NCBI RefSeq assembly: GCF_004010155.1
Contig: NZ_RRYH01000017.1
Span: forward strand, 62,001-126,000
From: Solirhodobacter olei
Lineage (GTDB): Bacteria > Pseudomonadota > Alphaproteobacteria > Rhodobacterales > Rhodobacteraceae
DNA length: 64,000 nt
Direction of reading: 5' to 3'
Positions 27,027-36,299 of this stretch are shown one piece after another. A program made the translations under genes and the position numbers. The notes under the pieces are model-generated. The model was not told the origin of the DNA and made no database searches. It was given only the letters and a program-made list of their open reading frames with translations. Positions within the stretch are counted from its first letter, which is position 1. Every line of letters starts with the position of its first letter.

Positions 27027-28109
27027 TTAGCGGCTCAGCCCGCCATGCACCGTCGGCATGTCGAGCGCGGCGAAGCCGTAATGGCGCAGCCAGCGCAGGT
27101 CGCTGTCGAAGAAGGCGCGCAGGTCGGGGATGCCATATTTCAGCATCGCCAGCCGGTCGATGCCCATCCCGAAGGCGAAGCCCTGCCACATTTCGGGGTC
27201 GACCCCGGCCGCCGAAAGCACCTTCGGATGCACCATGCCGGAGCCGAGGATCTCCATCCAGTCGTCGCCCTCGCCGATCTTCAGTTGCCCGCCGGCCCAG
27301 GAGCAGCGGATGTCGACCTCGGCCGAGGGCTCGGTGAAGGGGAAGTGGCTGGCGCGGAAGCGCAGGTCGACCTGCTCGACCTCGAAGAAGGCGCGGCAGA
27401 ACTCCTCAAGCGTCCACTTCAGGTTCGCCATGGAGATGTCGCGGCCGATCGCCAGGCCCTCGACCTGGTGGAACATCGGCGCATGGGTCTGGTCCATGTC
27501 CATCCGGTAGACCCGGCCCGGCGCGATCACCCGGATCGGCGCGCCATTGGCCATCATCGAGCGGATCTGCACCGGCGAGGTGTGAGTCCGCAGCACATGC
27601 GGCGGGCGGTTGTCCCCCTCGGCACGCGCCATGAAGAAAGTGTCATGCTCCTGCCGGGCGGGATGCTCGGGCGGAATGTTGAGCGCGTCGAAATTGTGCC
27701 AGTCGCTTTCGATCTGCGGCCCTTCGGCGACCGAGAAGCCCATGTCGGCGAAGATCGCGGTGACCTCCTCGGTCACCTGGCTCACCGGGTGGATGGTGCC
27801 CTGCGGCCGGGGCCGGCCTGGCAGCGTGACGTCAAGCCATTCCGCCTTCAGCCGCTCGTCGAGCGCGGCATCGGCCAGCGCCGCCCGCTTGGCGCGCAAC
27901 GCCCCGTCGATTTCCTCCTTCAGCGCGTTCAGCGCCGGGCCGGCCACCTGGCGCTCCTCCGGGGTCATCTTCCCCAGCTCGCGCATCTTCAGGCTGACCT
28001 CGCCCTTCTTGCCCAGCGCGGCCAGGCGCAGCTCTTCCAGCCCGGCCTCGTCAGAAGCGGCGGATATGCCGGAGAGGTATTTCGCCTTGAGATCGGTGAG
28101 CGCGTCCAT
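27027..28109 (-). CDS. pheS: Phenylalanine-tRNA ligase alpha subunit
   Basis: 360-residue alpha subunit. N-terminal coiled-coil (about 1-90), then the class II catalytic core with [30 protein letters not shown] (motif 2), [23 protein letters not shown] and [10 protein letters not shown]. Catalyses attachment of Phe to tRNA with PheT. Located between rplT and pheT on the same strand; the rpmI-rplT-pheS-pheT order is preserved although a terminator separates rplT from pheS and a small opposite-strand gene separates pheS from pheT. Confidence 0.97.
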   Translation of the reverse strand: MDALTDLKAKYLSGISAASDEAGLEELRLAALGKKGEVSLKMRELGKMTPEERQVAGPALNALKEEIDGALRAKRAALADAALDERLKAEWLDVTLPGRPRPQGTIHPVSQVTEEVTAIFADMGFSVAEGPQIESDWHNFDALNIPPEHPARQEHDTFFMARAEGDNRPPHVLRTHTSPVQIRSMMANGAPIRVIAPGRVYRMDMDQTHAPMFHQVEGLAIGRDISMANLKWTLEEFCRAFFEVEQVDLRFRASHFPFTEPSAEVDIRCSWAGGQLKIGEGDDWMEILGSGMVHPKVLSAAGVDPEMWQGFAFGMGIDRLAMLKYGIPDLRAFFDSDLRWLRHYGFAALDMPTVHGGLSR

Positions 28110-28200
28110 CTGGGCCTCCGAGATTGCGGGGACGTGCTACCGAGAGGACCCAGGGATTGCAAGCGCCGCAAGCGGGGGGCTGTCTGCCCCCGCACACCCC

Positions 28201-28224
28201 GAGGATATTTTGGGACAGAAGAAG
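28201..28224. repeat. Short intergenic repeat, GAGGATATTTTGGGACAGAA type
   Basis: The sequence GAGGATATTTTGGGACAGAA plus GAAG resembles 15767-15787. From general knowledge of Rhodobacteraceae genomes, motifs of this kind (ATATTT, GGxC, AGAAGAAG) recur many times downstream of genes. It lies in the 204-base gap between rplT and pheS. Confidence 0.5.
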
Positions 28225-28261
28225 GAGGCGGCGGCACCATCGTCCGCAGCAGGGCGCCGAA

Positions 28262-28292
28262 CGAAAAAGGCCCCGCGCGGGCGGGGCCTTTC
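28262..28292 (-). terminator. Rho-independent terminator after rplT
   Basis: Minus strand: 8-bp stem GGCCCCGC/GCGGGGCC (28269-28276 with 28281-28288) followed by TTTTTCGTTC. It is 21-52 bases after the rplT stop codon. Confidence 0.85.
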
Positions 28293-28313
28293 GAAACCTT
28301 CGGGCGGGGCCGA

Positions 28314-28676
28314 TCAGGCCAGCGCGGCCTGGGCCTTGGCGACGATGGCGCCGAACGCATCGGGCTCGTTCACCGCGAGATCGGCGAGGACCTTGCGGTC
28401 CACTTCGATCCCGGCCTTGGACAGGCCGTTGATGAACCGCGAATAGGTCAGCGCGGGGTCGATCGCCCGGCAGCCGGCGTTGATCCGCTGGATCCACAGC
28501 GCGCGGAACGTGCGCTTGCGGACCTTGCGGTCGCGGGTGGCGTATTGGTTGGCCTTATCGACGGCCTGGGTCGCGGTGCGGAAGTTGCGCGAGCGGTTAC
28601 CGTAGTAACCCTTCGCCTTGTCCAGCACCTTCTTGTGCGCGGCGTGAGTGACCTTGCCGGATTTGACGCGTGCCAT
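28314..28676 (-). CDS. rplT: 50S ribosomal protein L20
   Basis: 120-residue bL20 with the typical start [20 protein letters not shown] and basic N-terminal extension that threads the 23S rRNA. It is essential early in 50S assembly. It is 12 bases downstream of rpmI and followed by a clear terminator. No infC is linked upstream. Confidence 0.98.
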   Translation of the reverse strand: MARVKSGKVTHAAHKKVLDKAKGYYGNRSRNFRTATQAVDKANQYATRDRKVRKRTFRALWIQRINAGCRAIDPALTYSRFINGLSKAGIEVDRKVLADLAVNEPDAFGAIVAKAQAALA

Positions 28677-28688
28677 GTCTCAAGCTCC

Positions 28689-28889
28689 TCAGCGGTCGTA
28701 GGGCATGTATTTCTTGACGATCTTCGTGTCGGCTTCCGACAGGATCATCGTGCCCGCAGAATTGCGGATGAACTTCGGGGTGCGCTTGATCATGCCATGG
28801 CGCTTGCCTGCCGGGCCGGATTTCACCTTGCCGGAGGCGGTCATGGAAAAGCGCTTCTTGGCGCTCGCCTTCGTCTTCATCTTGGGCAT
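28689..28889 (-). CDS. rpmI: 50S ribosomal protein L35
   Basis: 66-residue bL35: [20 protein letters not shown] start and a basic chain ending in KKYMPYDR. Start is ATG 28887-28889 behind AAGGAG; the 12 codons upstream in frame are non-homologous. First gene of rpmI-rplT. Confidence 0.97.
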   Translation of the reverse strand: MPKMKTKASAKKRFSMTASGKVKSGPAGKRHGMIKRTPKFIRNSAGTMILSEADTKIVKKYMPYDR

Positions 28890-29039
28890 TTCGGTCTCCT
28901 TCGAGCTTCGCGCGCGGCGCGGCATGCCACATAGGCCGGCAGCGCGGGTCTTTCGAAGGTGGCCGTATAGGCGGGCGGCGCGGCGCTGGCAAGCTGAAAA
29001 TCACCCCCTGCCGCGCAGGCCCCGGGGCCGGCCGTCCAA

Positions 29040-29068
29040 GCGGAAACGGCCGGGCGAGGGCCCGGCCG
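29040..29068 (-). terminator. Putative terminator after pyk
   Basis: Minus strand: 9-bp stem CGGCCGGGC/GCCCGGCCG (29047-29068, loop of four) followed by TTTCCGCTT, a weak U tract. It starts 25 bases after the pyk stop. Confidence 0.6.
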
Positions 29069-29092
29069 CATCTGGTCTGCAGGCGGTTTCGC

Positions 29093-30535
29093 CTATTCCG
29101 GCTCGGATCGGTAGATCAGCCGCTCCTCGCAGGGGGCGACGCGCAGGATGTTCGTCGTGCCCGGAACGTTGAACGGCACACCGGCGACGACGAGGATCTG
29201 GTCGGTCTCCACCGCGAAGCCGTATTTCAGCACCGCACGAACCGCCGAGATCACCGCGCCCTTGAAGCGGTACTGCTCGTCGGTCAGCACGCAATGGGTG
29301 CCCCAGGTCAGGCACAGCCGTCGCGCGGTGGTCTGCAGCGGCGTCAGCGCGATGATGGGCGCGCGCGGCCGCTCGCGGGCCACGAGCGAGACAGTGGTAC
29401 CCGATTGCGAGAAGCAGCAGATCGCCTTCACGTTCATCGTCTCGGCCACCTCGCGGGCGGCGGCGACGATGGCGTCGGCCACGGTCTTGCGGTCTGCCCG
29501 GCGCGAGGCCTCGACCACTTCGCGGTAGATGGTGTCGCGCTCGACCGAGATCGCGACATGATCCATCGTCTTCACCGCCTCGATCGGGAACTTGCCCGCC
29601 GCCGATTCGGCAGAAAGCATGATCGCGTCGGTGCCCTCGTAGATCGCGGTGGCGACGTCAGAGACCTCGGCGCGGGTGGGCACCGGGCTCTCGATCATCG
29701 ATTCGAGCATCTGCGTGGCGACGATCACCGGCTTGGCCGCGGCGCGGCACATCCGGATCAGCCGCTTCTGGATCGGCGGCACCGCCTGCACCGGCAGTTC
29801 CACCCCCAGATCGCCGCGCGCGACCATGATCCCGTCAGAGACCTTGAGGATCTCGTCGAAGCTCTTCACCGCCGCCGGCTTCTCGATCTTGGCGAGCACC
29901 GCGGCCCGGCCGCGGGTCAGCTCGCGGGCCTCGATCATGTCCTCGGGGCGCTGCACGAAGGACATCGCCACCCAGTCGACGCCAAGCTGGCAGGCGAATT
30001 CCAGGTCCGAGCGGTCCTTTTCCGAGAGCGCGGCCAGCGGCAGCACCACGTCGGGCACGTTCACACCCTTGCGGTTGGAGATCGTGCCGCCGACGACCAC
30101 GCTGCAATCGGCGAAGTCGGGACCGCAGTCCTCCACCTTCAGGCGGATCTTGCCGTCGTTGACCAGCAGCGTCTCGCCCGGGGCGAGGGCTGCGAAGATC
30201 TCCTTGTGCGGCAGGCAGACGCGCGTGGCGTCGCCATCGGCAGGGTCGAGATCCAGCCGGAAGCGCTGCCCGACCTCCAGTTCCTGCGGCTCGGCAAAGG
30301 TCCCGACGCGCAGCTTGGGACCCTGCAGGTCGGCCAGGATGGCGATCGGACGGCCGGTGTCGGCCTCGACCTTGCGGATGATGGCGTGGCGGGCGGCGAT
30401 GTCGTCCTGCGTCCCGTGGCTCATGTTGAGCCGGAACACGTCGGCCCCGGCCTCGAACAAAGCGCGGATCGTATCGTAATCACTGGAAGCCGGGCCCAGG
30501 GTGGCCACGATCTTCACGTTTCGAAGGCGTCTCAT
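29093..30535 (-). CDS. pyk: Pyruvate kinase
   Basis: 480-residue pyruvate kinase (phosphoenolpyruvate + ADP to pyruvate + ATP). Conserved N-terminal KIVATLGPASSDYDTIRALFEAGADVFRLNMSHG, catalytic AKIEKPAAVKSFDEIL with the Lys-Glu pair and VARGDLGVELPVQ, plus MLESMIESPVPTRAEVSDVA. The C-terminal effector domain (about 345-480) is complete. Single gene with its own terminator, divergent from the N-formylglutamate amidohydrolase gene. Confidence 0.97.
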   Translation of the reverse strand: MRRLRNVKIVATLGPASSDYDTIRALFEAGADVFRLNMSHGTQDDIAARHAIIRKVEADTGRPIAILADLQGPKLRVGTFAEPQELEVGQRFRLDLDPADGDATRVCLPHKEIFAALAPGETLLVNDGKIRLKVEDCGPDFADCSVVVGGTISNRKGVNVPDVVLPLAALSEKDRSDLEFACQLGVDWVAMSFVQRPEDMIEARELTRGRAAVLAKIEKPAAVKSFDEILKVSDGIMVARGDLGVELPVQAVPPIQKRLIRMCRAAAKPVIVATQMLESMIESPVPTRAEVSDVATAIYEGTDAIMLSAESAAGKFPIEAVKTMDHVAISVERDTIYREVVEASRRADRKTVADAIVAAAREVAETMNVKAICCFSQSGTTVSLVARERPRAPIIALTPLQTTARRLCLTWGTHCVLTDEQYRFKGAVISAVRAVLKYGFAVETDQILVVAGVPFNVPGTTNILRVAPCEERLIYRSEPE

Positions 30536-30669
30536 ATGCCTCGTCCTTGTCTGAGCGTCGTGTATCGCGGTGGGCCGCGCCCTCTATGGAGGAATTCGCC
30601 GGGGGCGGCAACTGGCGCTTTCCGATGCGCCGGTCTAAACCCGGCCTCGCACGAGCGGGTGAAGCAGGT

Positions 30670-31413
30670 ATGACGGACAGGGCTTACGAAATCATTGGCG
30701 AGGATCGGGGCGGGCGCTGGCTGGTCACCTGCGACCATGCCACCAACCGGGTGCCGGACTGGGTCGCCGGCGGCGACCTCGGCATCGCGGCCGAGGACAT
30801 GGCCCGCCACATCGCCTATGACGTCGGCGCCGCCGGGGTGACGAAGGCGCTGGCCGAACGGCTCGGATCCCCCGCAATTCTCACGGATTTTTCCCGACTT
30901 GTCATCGACCCGAACCGGGGAGAGGACGACCCGACCCTGGTGATGCGGCTCTATGACGGCACGATAATCCCGGCCAATCGCGCGGCCGGGCCGGAGGCGG
31001 TGGAGGAACGGCTTTCCCGGCTCCACCGGCCCTATCACGCGGCGCTGGCGCGCCTCGCCGCACGGCGGCCCGATACCGTCATCCTCGCGATTCACAGCTT
31101 CACCCCGCGGCTCAATGGCCGCCCGCCACGGCCCTGGCAGATCGGGGTGCTTTATTCGCATATCGATGCCCGGCTCTCGCAGGTGTTACTGGCCCGCCTC
31201 GCAAGGGAGGCCGATCTCTGCACCGGCGACAACGAGCCCTACCTCGGCCATCTGCCCGGCGATTCGGTGGATCGCCACGCGCTGAAGCCCGGCCGCCACA
31301 ACACGCTGATCGAGCTCCGCAACGACCTGATCGCCACGCCGGAGCAGCAGGCCGCCTGGGCCGAACGGCTGACGCCGATCCTCGAAGCGGCCTTGGCGGA
31401 GGTGGCGGGCTGA
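30670..31413 (+). CDS. N-formylglutamate amidohydrolase family protein
   Basis: 247-residue member of the FGase family. Motifs: LVTCDHATNRVPD near the N-terminus (metal/His), LTDFSRLVIDPNRGEDDPTL, ILAIHSFTPRLNGRPRPW-like GRPPRPW and the late HNTLIELRNDLI. The family includes N-formylglutamate deformylase of histidine breakdown, but no hut genes are here, so hydrolysis of another N-acyl amino acid is possible. ATG 30670 chosen after AAGCAGG; the frame upstream overlaps the pyk promoter area. Overlaps the HAD gene by one base. Confidence 0.87.
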   Translation: MTDRAYEIIGEDRGGRWLVTCDHATNRVPDWVAGGDLGIAAEDMARHIAYDVGAAGVTKALAERLGSPAILTDFSRLVIDPNRGEDDPTLVMRLYDGTIIPANRAAGPEAVEERLSRLHRPYHAALARLAARRPDTVILAIHSFTPRLNGRPPRPWQIGVLYSHIDARLSQVLLARLAREADLCTGDNEPYLGHLPGDSVDRHALKPGRHNTLIELRNDLIATPEQQAAWAERLTPILEAALAEVAG

Positions 31414-32063
31414 TGCGGTACCAGGCAGCGATTTTCGATCTGGACGGCACGCTCATCGACACCGAGGGGCCGCTGATCCGCGCCGGCATCGCGGCGCTCG
31501 CCGACCTCGGCCACGACGTCGATCTGGAGTTCATGCTGCGCCTTGTGGGCGTCGGTCCGGACGAGGGCCACGAGAAGCTTTGCAGCCACATCGGCGTCGA
31601 TCTCGACAGGGCGACGCTGGACGCGGCCTGGACCGCGGCGGCGCAGGAGGCGCTTTCCGGCATCATCCCGCTGCGCCCGGGGGTGGCGGAACTGCTGGCG
31701 ACGCTGAACGCGCAGGGCACCCCGAAGGCGATCGCCACCAACAGCGGCACCGCAAGCGCGCTGCGCAAGCTCGCCTCCGCCGGGATCGAGGGCCAGTTCG
31801 GCGCGGCCCATGTGGTGGGCCATGACGCCGTGGCAATCCCCAAGCCCGCGCCCGACGTATATCTCGCCGCCGCAGCCCGGCTCGGCGTGACGCCGGCCGC
31901 CTGCGTCGCATTCGAGGACAGCGAGCCCGGCGTTGCAGCGGCCCTTGCCGCGGGCATGGTCGTGGTCCATGTCCCCGATATGGCCCCGGCAGAAACCGAC
32001 CGCGCCCACCACCGGGCCGAGAGCATCCTGGCCGGCGCGCGGGCCTGCGGGCTGATCGACTGA
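31413..32063 (+). CDS. HAD-superfamily phosphatase (phosphoglycolate phosphatase-like)
   Basis: 216-residue HAD hydrolase, subfamily IA. Motif I IFDLDGTLIDTEG (nucleophile D9 area), motif II TNSG, motif III Lys in IPKPAPDVYL and motif IV FEDSEPGVAAALAAGM are all present with an alpha-helical cap (about 15-85). Likely a sugar-phosphate or nucleotide phosphatase; specificity cannot be read. Its ATG shares a base with the TGA of the previous gene, implying coupled translation. Confidence 0.88.
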   Translation: MRYQAAIFDLDGTLIDTEGPLIRAGIAALADLGHDVDLEFMLRLVGVGPDEGHEKLCSHIGVDLDRATLDAAWTAAAQEALSGIIPLRPGVAELLATLNAQGTPKAIATNSGTASALRKLASAGIEGQFGAAHVVGHDAVAIPKPAPDVYLAAAARLGVTPAACVAFEDSEPGVAAALAAGMVVVHVPDMAPAETDRAHHRAESILAGARACGLID

Positions 32064-32074
32064 GGAGAGAGCGC

Positions 32075-32407
32075 ATGGCACGCGAAATCGACGACGCGAC
32101 GAGGACGGAGCTGGAGGCCGCGGCCTTCCGCGCCCTGCGGCAGCACCTGATGGAGGCCCGCCCCGAGGTCCAGAACATCGACCTGATGAATCTCGCCGGC
32201 TTCTGCCGCAACTGCCTCTCGCGCTGGTACCAGGAGGCGGCAGAGGCGCGCGGCCTGGACCTGTCGAAGGACGAGGCGCGCGAGATCTTCTACGGTATGC
32301 CCTACGAGGACTGGCGCGCCCAGAACCAGACAGAGGCCGATGCCGCCAAGAAGGCCGCGTTCGAGACCGCCTTCCGCGAGAACGTCACCGAGCGCGGCAA
32401 GCGCTGA
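32075..32407 (+). CDS. DUF1244 family protein
   Basis: 110-residue soluble protein of the DUF1244 family: EAAAFRALRQHLMEARPEVQNIDLMNLAGFCRNCLSRWY and DEAREIFYGMPYEDWRAQNQ are diagnostic. The CRNC pair is conserved. Function unknown. It follows the HAD gene by 11 bases with an AGGAGAGAG ribosome site and is probably in the same transcript. Confidence 0.9.
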   Translation: MAREIDDATRTELEAAAFRALRQHLMEARPEVQNIDLMNLAGFCRNCLSRWYQEAAEARGLDLSKDEAREIFYGMPYEDWRAQNQTEADAAKKAAFETAFRENVTERGKR

Positions 32408-32480
32408 GCCAAGATCCCGCTTGACCTTCCACCAGCGGGAAGGGCAACGATTCCGGTCCGTCTGGAACGGAGATCGAGCG

Positions 32481-33119
32481 ATGCTAATTTCACTGCGGGC
32501 CCTCATTGCGGCGGCGGCCGTCGCCACGGCGTCACAGGCGGCGGCCGATGTGGCCAGCCTTGCCGCGGGAACCTGCGCCGCCTGCCACGGTGCGGCAGGC
32601 GTCTCGGCCAACGCCCAGTATCCCGACCTCGCCGGACAGAAACCCGGATACCTGCGCGCAGCGCTGCAGGACTTCCGCAGCGGCGCGCGGCCCTCGACGA
32701 TCATGCAGCCGTTCGCGGTCAGTCTGAGCGATGCCGAGATCGCCGGCCTCGCCGCCTTCTACGCCCGCCAGCCCCGCGCCACGGCCGAAGCGGATGAAAC
32801 CGGCCTCTCGGCCGAGGGCCGGCGCATCTACCTGCGCCGGATCCGGGGCATCCGCGGCCCCGCCTGCGCCGCCTGCCATGGCGGCGGGCAGGGGTCCGGC
32901 TTCGGGCATGGCATGATGGGTGGCGGCATGATGGGCGGAATGTCGACCGATCCGGCCGTCACCCCGCGTCTCGCCGGGCAGCACGGCGCCTATCTCGCGG
33001 CCCAGCTTGACGCCTTCGCCAGTGGCACGCGCCCCGATACCACCATGGGCCCGATCGCCGCGGCGCTGACCGAGAGGCAGCGCAAGGCGGTGGCGGCCTA
33101 TCTCGCCGGCCTGCACTAG
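32481..33119 (+). CDS. Dihaem cytochrome c4-type protein with Met-rich insert
   Basis: 212-residue exported protein. Signal peptide 1-22 (LISLRALIAAAAVATASQAAA). Two class I haem domains: C32-A-A-C35-H36 with probable ligand M75 (STIMQPF), and C129-A-A-C132-H133 with probable ligand M189 (DTTMGP). That duplicated layout is cytochrome c4, a periplasmic electron donor to haem-copper oxidases. Unusual insert GFGHGMMGGGMMGGMS (140-155) after the second haem site is rich in Met, Gly and His. The open frame upstream of ATG 32481 overlaps the DUF1244 gene and is not used. Confidence 0.88.
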   Translation: MLISLRALIAAAAVATASQAAADVASLAAGTCAACHGAAGVSANAQYPDLAGQKPGYLRAALQDFRSGARPSTIMQPFAVSLSDAEIAGLAAFYARQPRATAEADETGLSAEGRRIYLRRIRGIRGPACAACHGGGQGSGFGHGMMGGGMMGGMSTDPAVTPRLAGQHGAYLAAQLDAFASGTRPDTTMGPIAAALTERQRKAVAAYLAGLH

Positions 33120-33189
33120 CACATTTCGGACAGCGGCGGATTCCCTTTGGCGGGAAACCACCTTAGGGTCCGGCCGAACTCTGCCCCGG

Positions 33190-34086
33190 ATGGTCCCGAT
33201 GGCCCTGCGCGCCTACGCCTTTCTGACCCTGACCGCGCTCCTGTGGAGCGGCAACGCCATCGCCGGGCGCATGGCCGTGGGTCACGTCAGCCCATTCCTG
33301 CTGACCTCGATGCGCTGGGCCTTCTGCTTCGTGGCGGCCACGCTGATCGCGGCGCCGCGGCTGAAGCGCGACTGGCCGGCGCTGAAGCGTCACGCGGGGC
33401 TTCTCTTCGCGCTCGGCGCCGGGGGCTTCACCTGCTTCAACGCGATCTTCTACACCGCGGCGCATTACACCACCGCGATCAACATCGTCATCATGCAGTC
33501 GGGGATGCCGCTCGTCGTCTTCGCGATCAGCTTCGCGCTGTTCCGCACCCGGGTGACCTCCAGCCAAGTCGCAGGATTCCTGCTGACGCTGATCGGCGTC
33601 CTGGTGACGGCGGCGAACGGCAGCCTGGTCCGGCTCCTGCATCTGCACCTGAACACGGGCGACGCGCTGATGCTGCTCGCGATCCTCTTCTACGGCAGCT
33701 ACACCGCCGCGCTGCGCTGGAAGCCGCAGATGCATTGGATGAGCTTCATGGCCGCGCTCTCGGCCGCGGCCTTCGCCGCCTCGATCCCCTTCACCCTCTG
33801 GGAAATGGCGCAGGGCACGGTGCAATGGCCCGACGCGCGCGGCTGGGGCGTCGCGCTCTACGCCGGTTTCTTCCCCGGCCTCATCGCGCAGGCCAGCTTC
33901 ATCGCCGGCGCCGGCCTGATCGGCGGCAACCGCGCCGGGCTTTTCGTGAACCTCGTGCCGGTCTTCGGCGCGATCCTCTCGGTCACGATCCTGGGCGAGG
34001 CGCTCCGGCCCTACCACGTCCTCGGCCTCGCGCTGGTCCTCTCGGGCCTCGCACTGGCCGAGCGGCGGCGGCCGGCCAAGGCCTGA
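33190..34086 (+). CDS. EamA/DMT-family transporter
   Basis: 298-residue integral membrane protein with about ten spans in two EamA repeats (LTLTALLWSGNAIAGRMAVGHVSPFLLTSMRW and the second half from about 150). Drug/metabolite transporter superfamily, probably metabolite export; substrate unknown. The start could be 33190 or the Met three codons on. Convergent with the TlpA-like gene, 6 bases away. Confidence 0.87.
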   Translation: MVPMALRAYAFLTLTALLWSGNAIAGRMAVGHVSPFLLTSMRWAFCFVAATLIAAPRLKRDWPALKRHAGLLFALGAGGFTCFNAIFYTAAHYTTAINIVIMQSGMPLVVFAISFALFRTRVTSSQVAGFLLTLIGVLVTAANGSLVRLLHLHLNTGDALMLLAILFYGSYTAALRWKPQMHWMSFMAALSAAAFAASIPFTLWEMAQGTVQWPDARGWGVALYAGFFPGLIAQASFIAGAGLIGGNRAGLFVNLVPVFGAILSVTILGEALRPYHVLGLALVLSGLALAERRRPAKA

Positions 34087-34092
34087 GGCCCC

Positions 34093-34653
34093 TCAGTCGT
34101 CCCCGTCGATCACCGCCTTCAGGATCGCCTGGGCGCTGGCGCTGTCCCAGTCGGCCTCGCCGATCAGGCGACCGACCTCCTCGCCCTGCCGGTTCAGGAT
34201 CAGGCTCACCGGCAGGCCGAAAATGCCCAGCCGGTGCGCCAGCGCCGAGCCGGGATCCAGCCGCACCGGCAGATGCGTCACCTTCTCGCGCCGGAAGAAG
34301 CGCTGGACGCCAGCCACGGTGTTGTGCAGCGTCGCGACCGTGACCACCTCGAAATCCTTGCCGCCGAGCGCAGCCTGCAGGTGGTCGAGCGTCGGCATCT
34401 CCTTGCGGCAGGGCGCGCACCATGTGGCCCAGAAGTTCACCAGCACCACCTTGCCGCGGTAGTCCGAAAGCCGGTGCTTGGCGCCCGTGGCATCGGTGAT
34501 CGGCAGATCCGGCAGTGCCTTCGGCGTGGCCGCGAAATTCAGCTTCTCCATGTCGCCCTTGGCAAGCGCCTTCCAGTCCGTGGGCCCGGCCACGGCGGCG
34601 TTTGCAGAGAGCGCGAGGGCCGCGTATAGCACGACCGAGCGAAGATGACGCAT
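34093..34653 (-). CDS. TlpA/ResA-like periplasmic thioredoxin
   Basis: 186-residue exported thiol-disulfide protein. Signal peptide 1-22 ([18 protein letters not shown]), thioredoxin fold with the active site [12 protein letters not shown], cis-Pro region GLPVSLIL and the AhpC/TSA-type insert typical of TlpA. Likely reduces apocytochrome c or copper-site thiols in the periplasm. Starts only 24 bases from the argH start on the opposite strand; tlpA-argH pairing is usual in Rhodobacterales. Confidence 0.9.
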   Translation of the reverse strand: MRHLRSVVLYAALALSANAAVAGPTDWKALAKGDMEKLNFAATPKALPDLPITDATGAKHRLSDYRGKVVLVNFWATWCAPCRKEMPTLDHLQAALGGKDFEVVTVATLHNTVAGVQRFFRREKVTHLPVRLDPGSALAHRLGIFGLPVSLILNRQGEEVGRLIGEADWDSASAQAILKAVIDGDD

Positions 34654-34677
34654 ATCCCCTCCGAAAAGGGCCAGACG

Positions 34678-36102
34678 ATGAGCGACCAACCCGCAGAGAA
34701 CACCAAAGCCCAAAGCGCCGCCAGCGCCAATGCGATGTGGGGCGGGCGCTTTGCCGCGGGGCCGGACGCGATCATGGAGGCGATCAACGCTTCCATCGGC
34801 TTCGACCGGCGGCTCTTCGCCCAGGACATCGCGGGCTCGCGGGCCCACGCCGCGATGCTCGCGGCGCAGGACATCATCAGCCCTAGCGATGCCGAGGCGA
34901 TCCGGGAAGGTCTGCTCACGGTCTTGTCAGAGATCGAAACCGGCAGCTTTCCGTTCTCCACTGCGCTCGAGGACATCCACATGAACGTGGAAGCGCGGCT
35001 GAAGGAGGTGATCGGCGAGCCCGCCGGCCGGCTCCACACCGCGCGGAGCCGCAACGACCAGGTCGCGGTCGACTTCCGCCTCTGGGTTCGCGACCAGGCC
35101 GACGCCGCCGTGGCAGGGATCGAGGCACTGCAGAAGGCGCTTCTGGCCCAGGCCGAGGCCGGGGCAGACTGGGTGATGCCCGGCTTCACCCATCTGCAAA
35201 GCGCACAGCCCGTGACCTGGGGCCATCACATGCTGGCCTATGTCGAGATGCTCTCGCGCGACGCAGGCCGCTTCCGCGACGCCCGCGCGCGGATGAACGA
35301 GTGCCCGCTGGGGGCGGCCGCGCTGGCCGGCACCTCCTTCCCGATCGACCGCGAGGCGACCGCGAAGGCGCTCGGCTTCGACCGGCCGATGGCCAATTCG
35401 CTCGACGCCGTGGCCGACCGCGACTTCGCGCTCGAATTCCTCTCCGCCGCCACGCTCTGCGCCATGCACCTGTCGCGGCTGGCCGAGGAGCTTGTCATCT
35501 GGTCCTCCGCCCAGTTCCGCTTCGTGCGGCTTTCGGACCGCTTCTCCACCGGCTCCTCGATCATGCCGCAGAAGCGCAACCCGGATGCGGCGGAACTGCT
35601 GCGCGCCAAGATCGGCCGGATCCTGGGCGCGACGGTCTCGCTCTTCACCGTGATGAAGGGGCTGCCGCTGGCCTATTCCAAGGACATGCAGGAGGACAAG
35701 GAGCAGGTCTTCGACGCCGCCGACACGCTGATGCTGTCGCTGGCCGCGATGACCGGCATGGTCTCCGACATGACCGCCAATCGCGAGGCCCTGCGCGCCG
35801 CCGCCGCCGCGGGCTTTTCTACCGCGACCGACCTTGCCGACTGGCTGGTCCGCACCCTCGGCCTGCCGTTCCGCGAGGCCCATCACGTCACAGGAAGCCT
35901 CGTCGCGCTGGCCGAGAAGAAGGGCTGCGACCTGCCGGAACTGTCGCTCGCCGAGATGCAGAGCGGCCATGCCGGCATCACGCAGGAGGTCTATTCCGTC
36001 CTAGGCGTGGAGAATTCGGTGGCAAGCCGGACTTCCTACGGTGGCACCGCGCCCTCGGAAGTGAAAAAGCAGGTGAGCCGCTGGAAGGCGCGTCTGGCAT
36101 GA
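34678..36102 (+). CDS. argH: Argininosuccinate lyase
   Basis: 474-residue lyase releasing arginine and fumarate. [36 protein letters not shown] and the fumarase-superfamily signature [16 protein letters not shown] are present, and the catalytic Ser lies in that last loop. ATG at 34678 is used; an alternative ATG at 34645 would overlap the divergent thioredoxin start. Last codons overlap the next gene as ATGA. Confidence 0.97.
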   Translation: MSDQPAENTKAQSAASANAMWGGRFAAGPDAIMEAINASIGFDRRLFAQDIAGSRAHAAMLAAQDIISPSDAEAIREGLLTVLSEIETGSFPFSTALEDIHMNVEARLKEVIGEPAGRLHTARSRNDQVAVDFRLWVRDQADAAVAGIEALQKALLAQAEAGADWVMPGFTHLQSAQPVTWGHHMLAYVEMLSRDAGRFRDARARMNECPLGAAALAGTSFPIDREATAKALGFDRPMANSLDAVADRDFALEFLSAATLCAMHLSRLAEELVIWSSAQFRFVRLSDRFSTGSSIMPQKRNPDAAELLRAKIGRILGATVSLFTVMKGLPLAYSKDMQEDKEQVFDAADTLMLSLAAMTGMVSDMTANREALRAAAAAGFSTATDLADWLVRTLGLPFREAHHVTGSLVALAEKKGCDLPELSLAEMQSGHAGITQEVYSVLGVENSVASRTSYGGTAPSEVKKQVSRWKARLA

Positions 36103-36245
36103 GAGTCGCCGTCCTTCTCCTCGCGCTTCTGGCGCTCGCCTCCTGCGGGGTGGAAAGCAAGCCCAGAGCGCCGAACGGCTCCTCCCCCAACCCGATCGTC
36201 TCGATCACCGGGTCCGGGCAGATCGGGGTCGGCGCGAACCTCTGA
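36099..36245 (+). CDS. Small LptM-like lipoprotein
   Basis: 48-residue precursor with lipobox LASC ([18 protein letters not shown]), leaving about 33 mature residues rich in Pro, Ser and Gly. It overlaps argH by four bases. A small lipoprotein between argH and lysA is common in proteobacteria (YifL/LptM type, linked to LPS transport LptD maturation), but lysA is absent here. Assignment to LptM rests on size and location. Confidence 0.7.
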   Translation: MRVAVLLLALLALASCGVESKPRAPNGSSPNPIVSITGSGQIGVGANL

Positions 36246-36299
36246 ATTGGTCCCGCGCCGAACAGGGCCGGCGCGCGTCCGCGGCCTAGGGCGCCTGGC

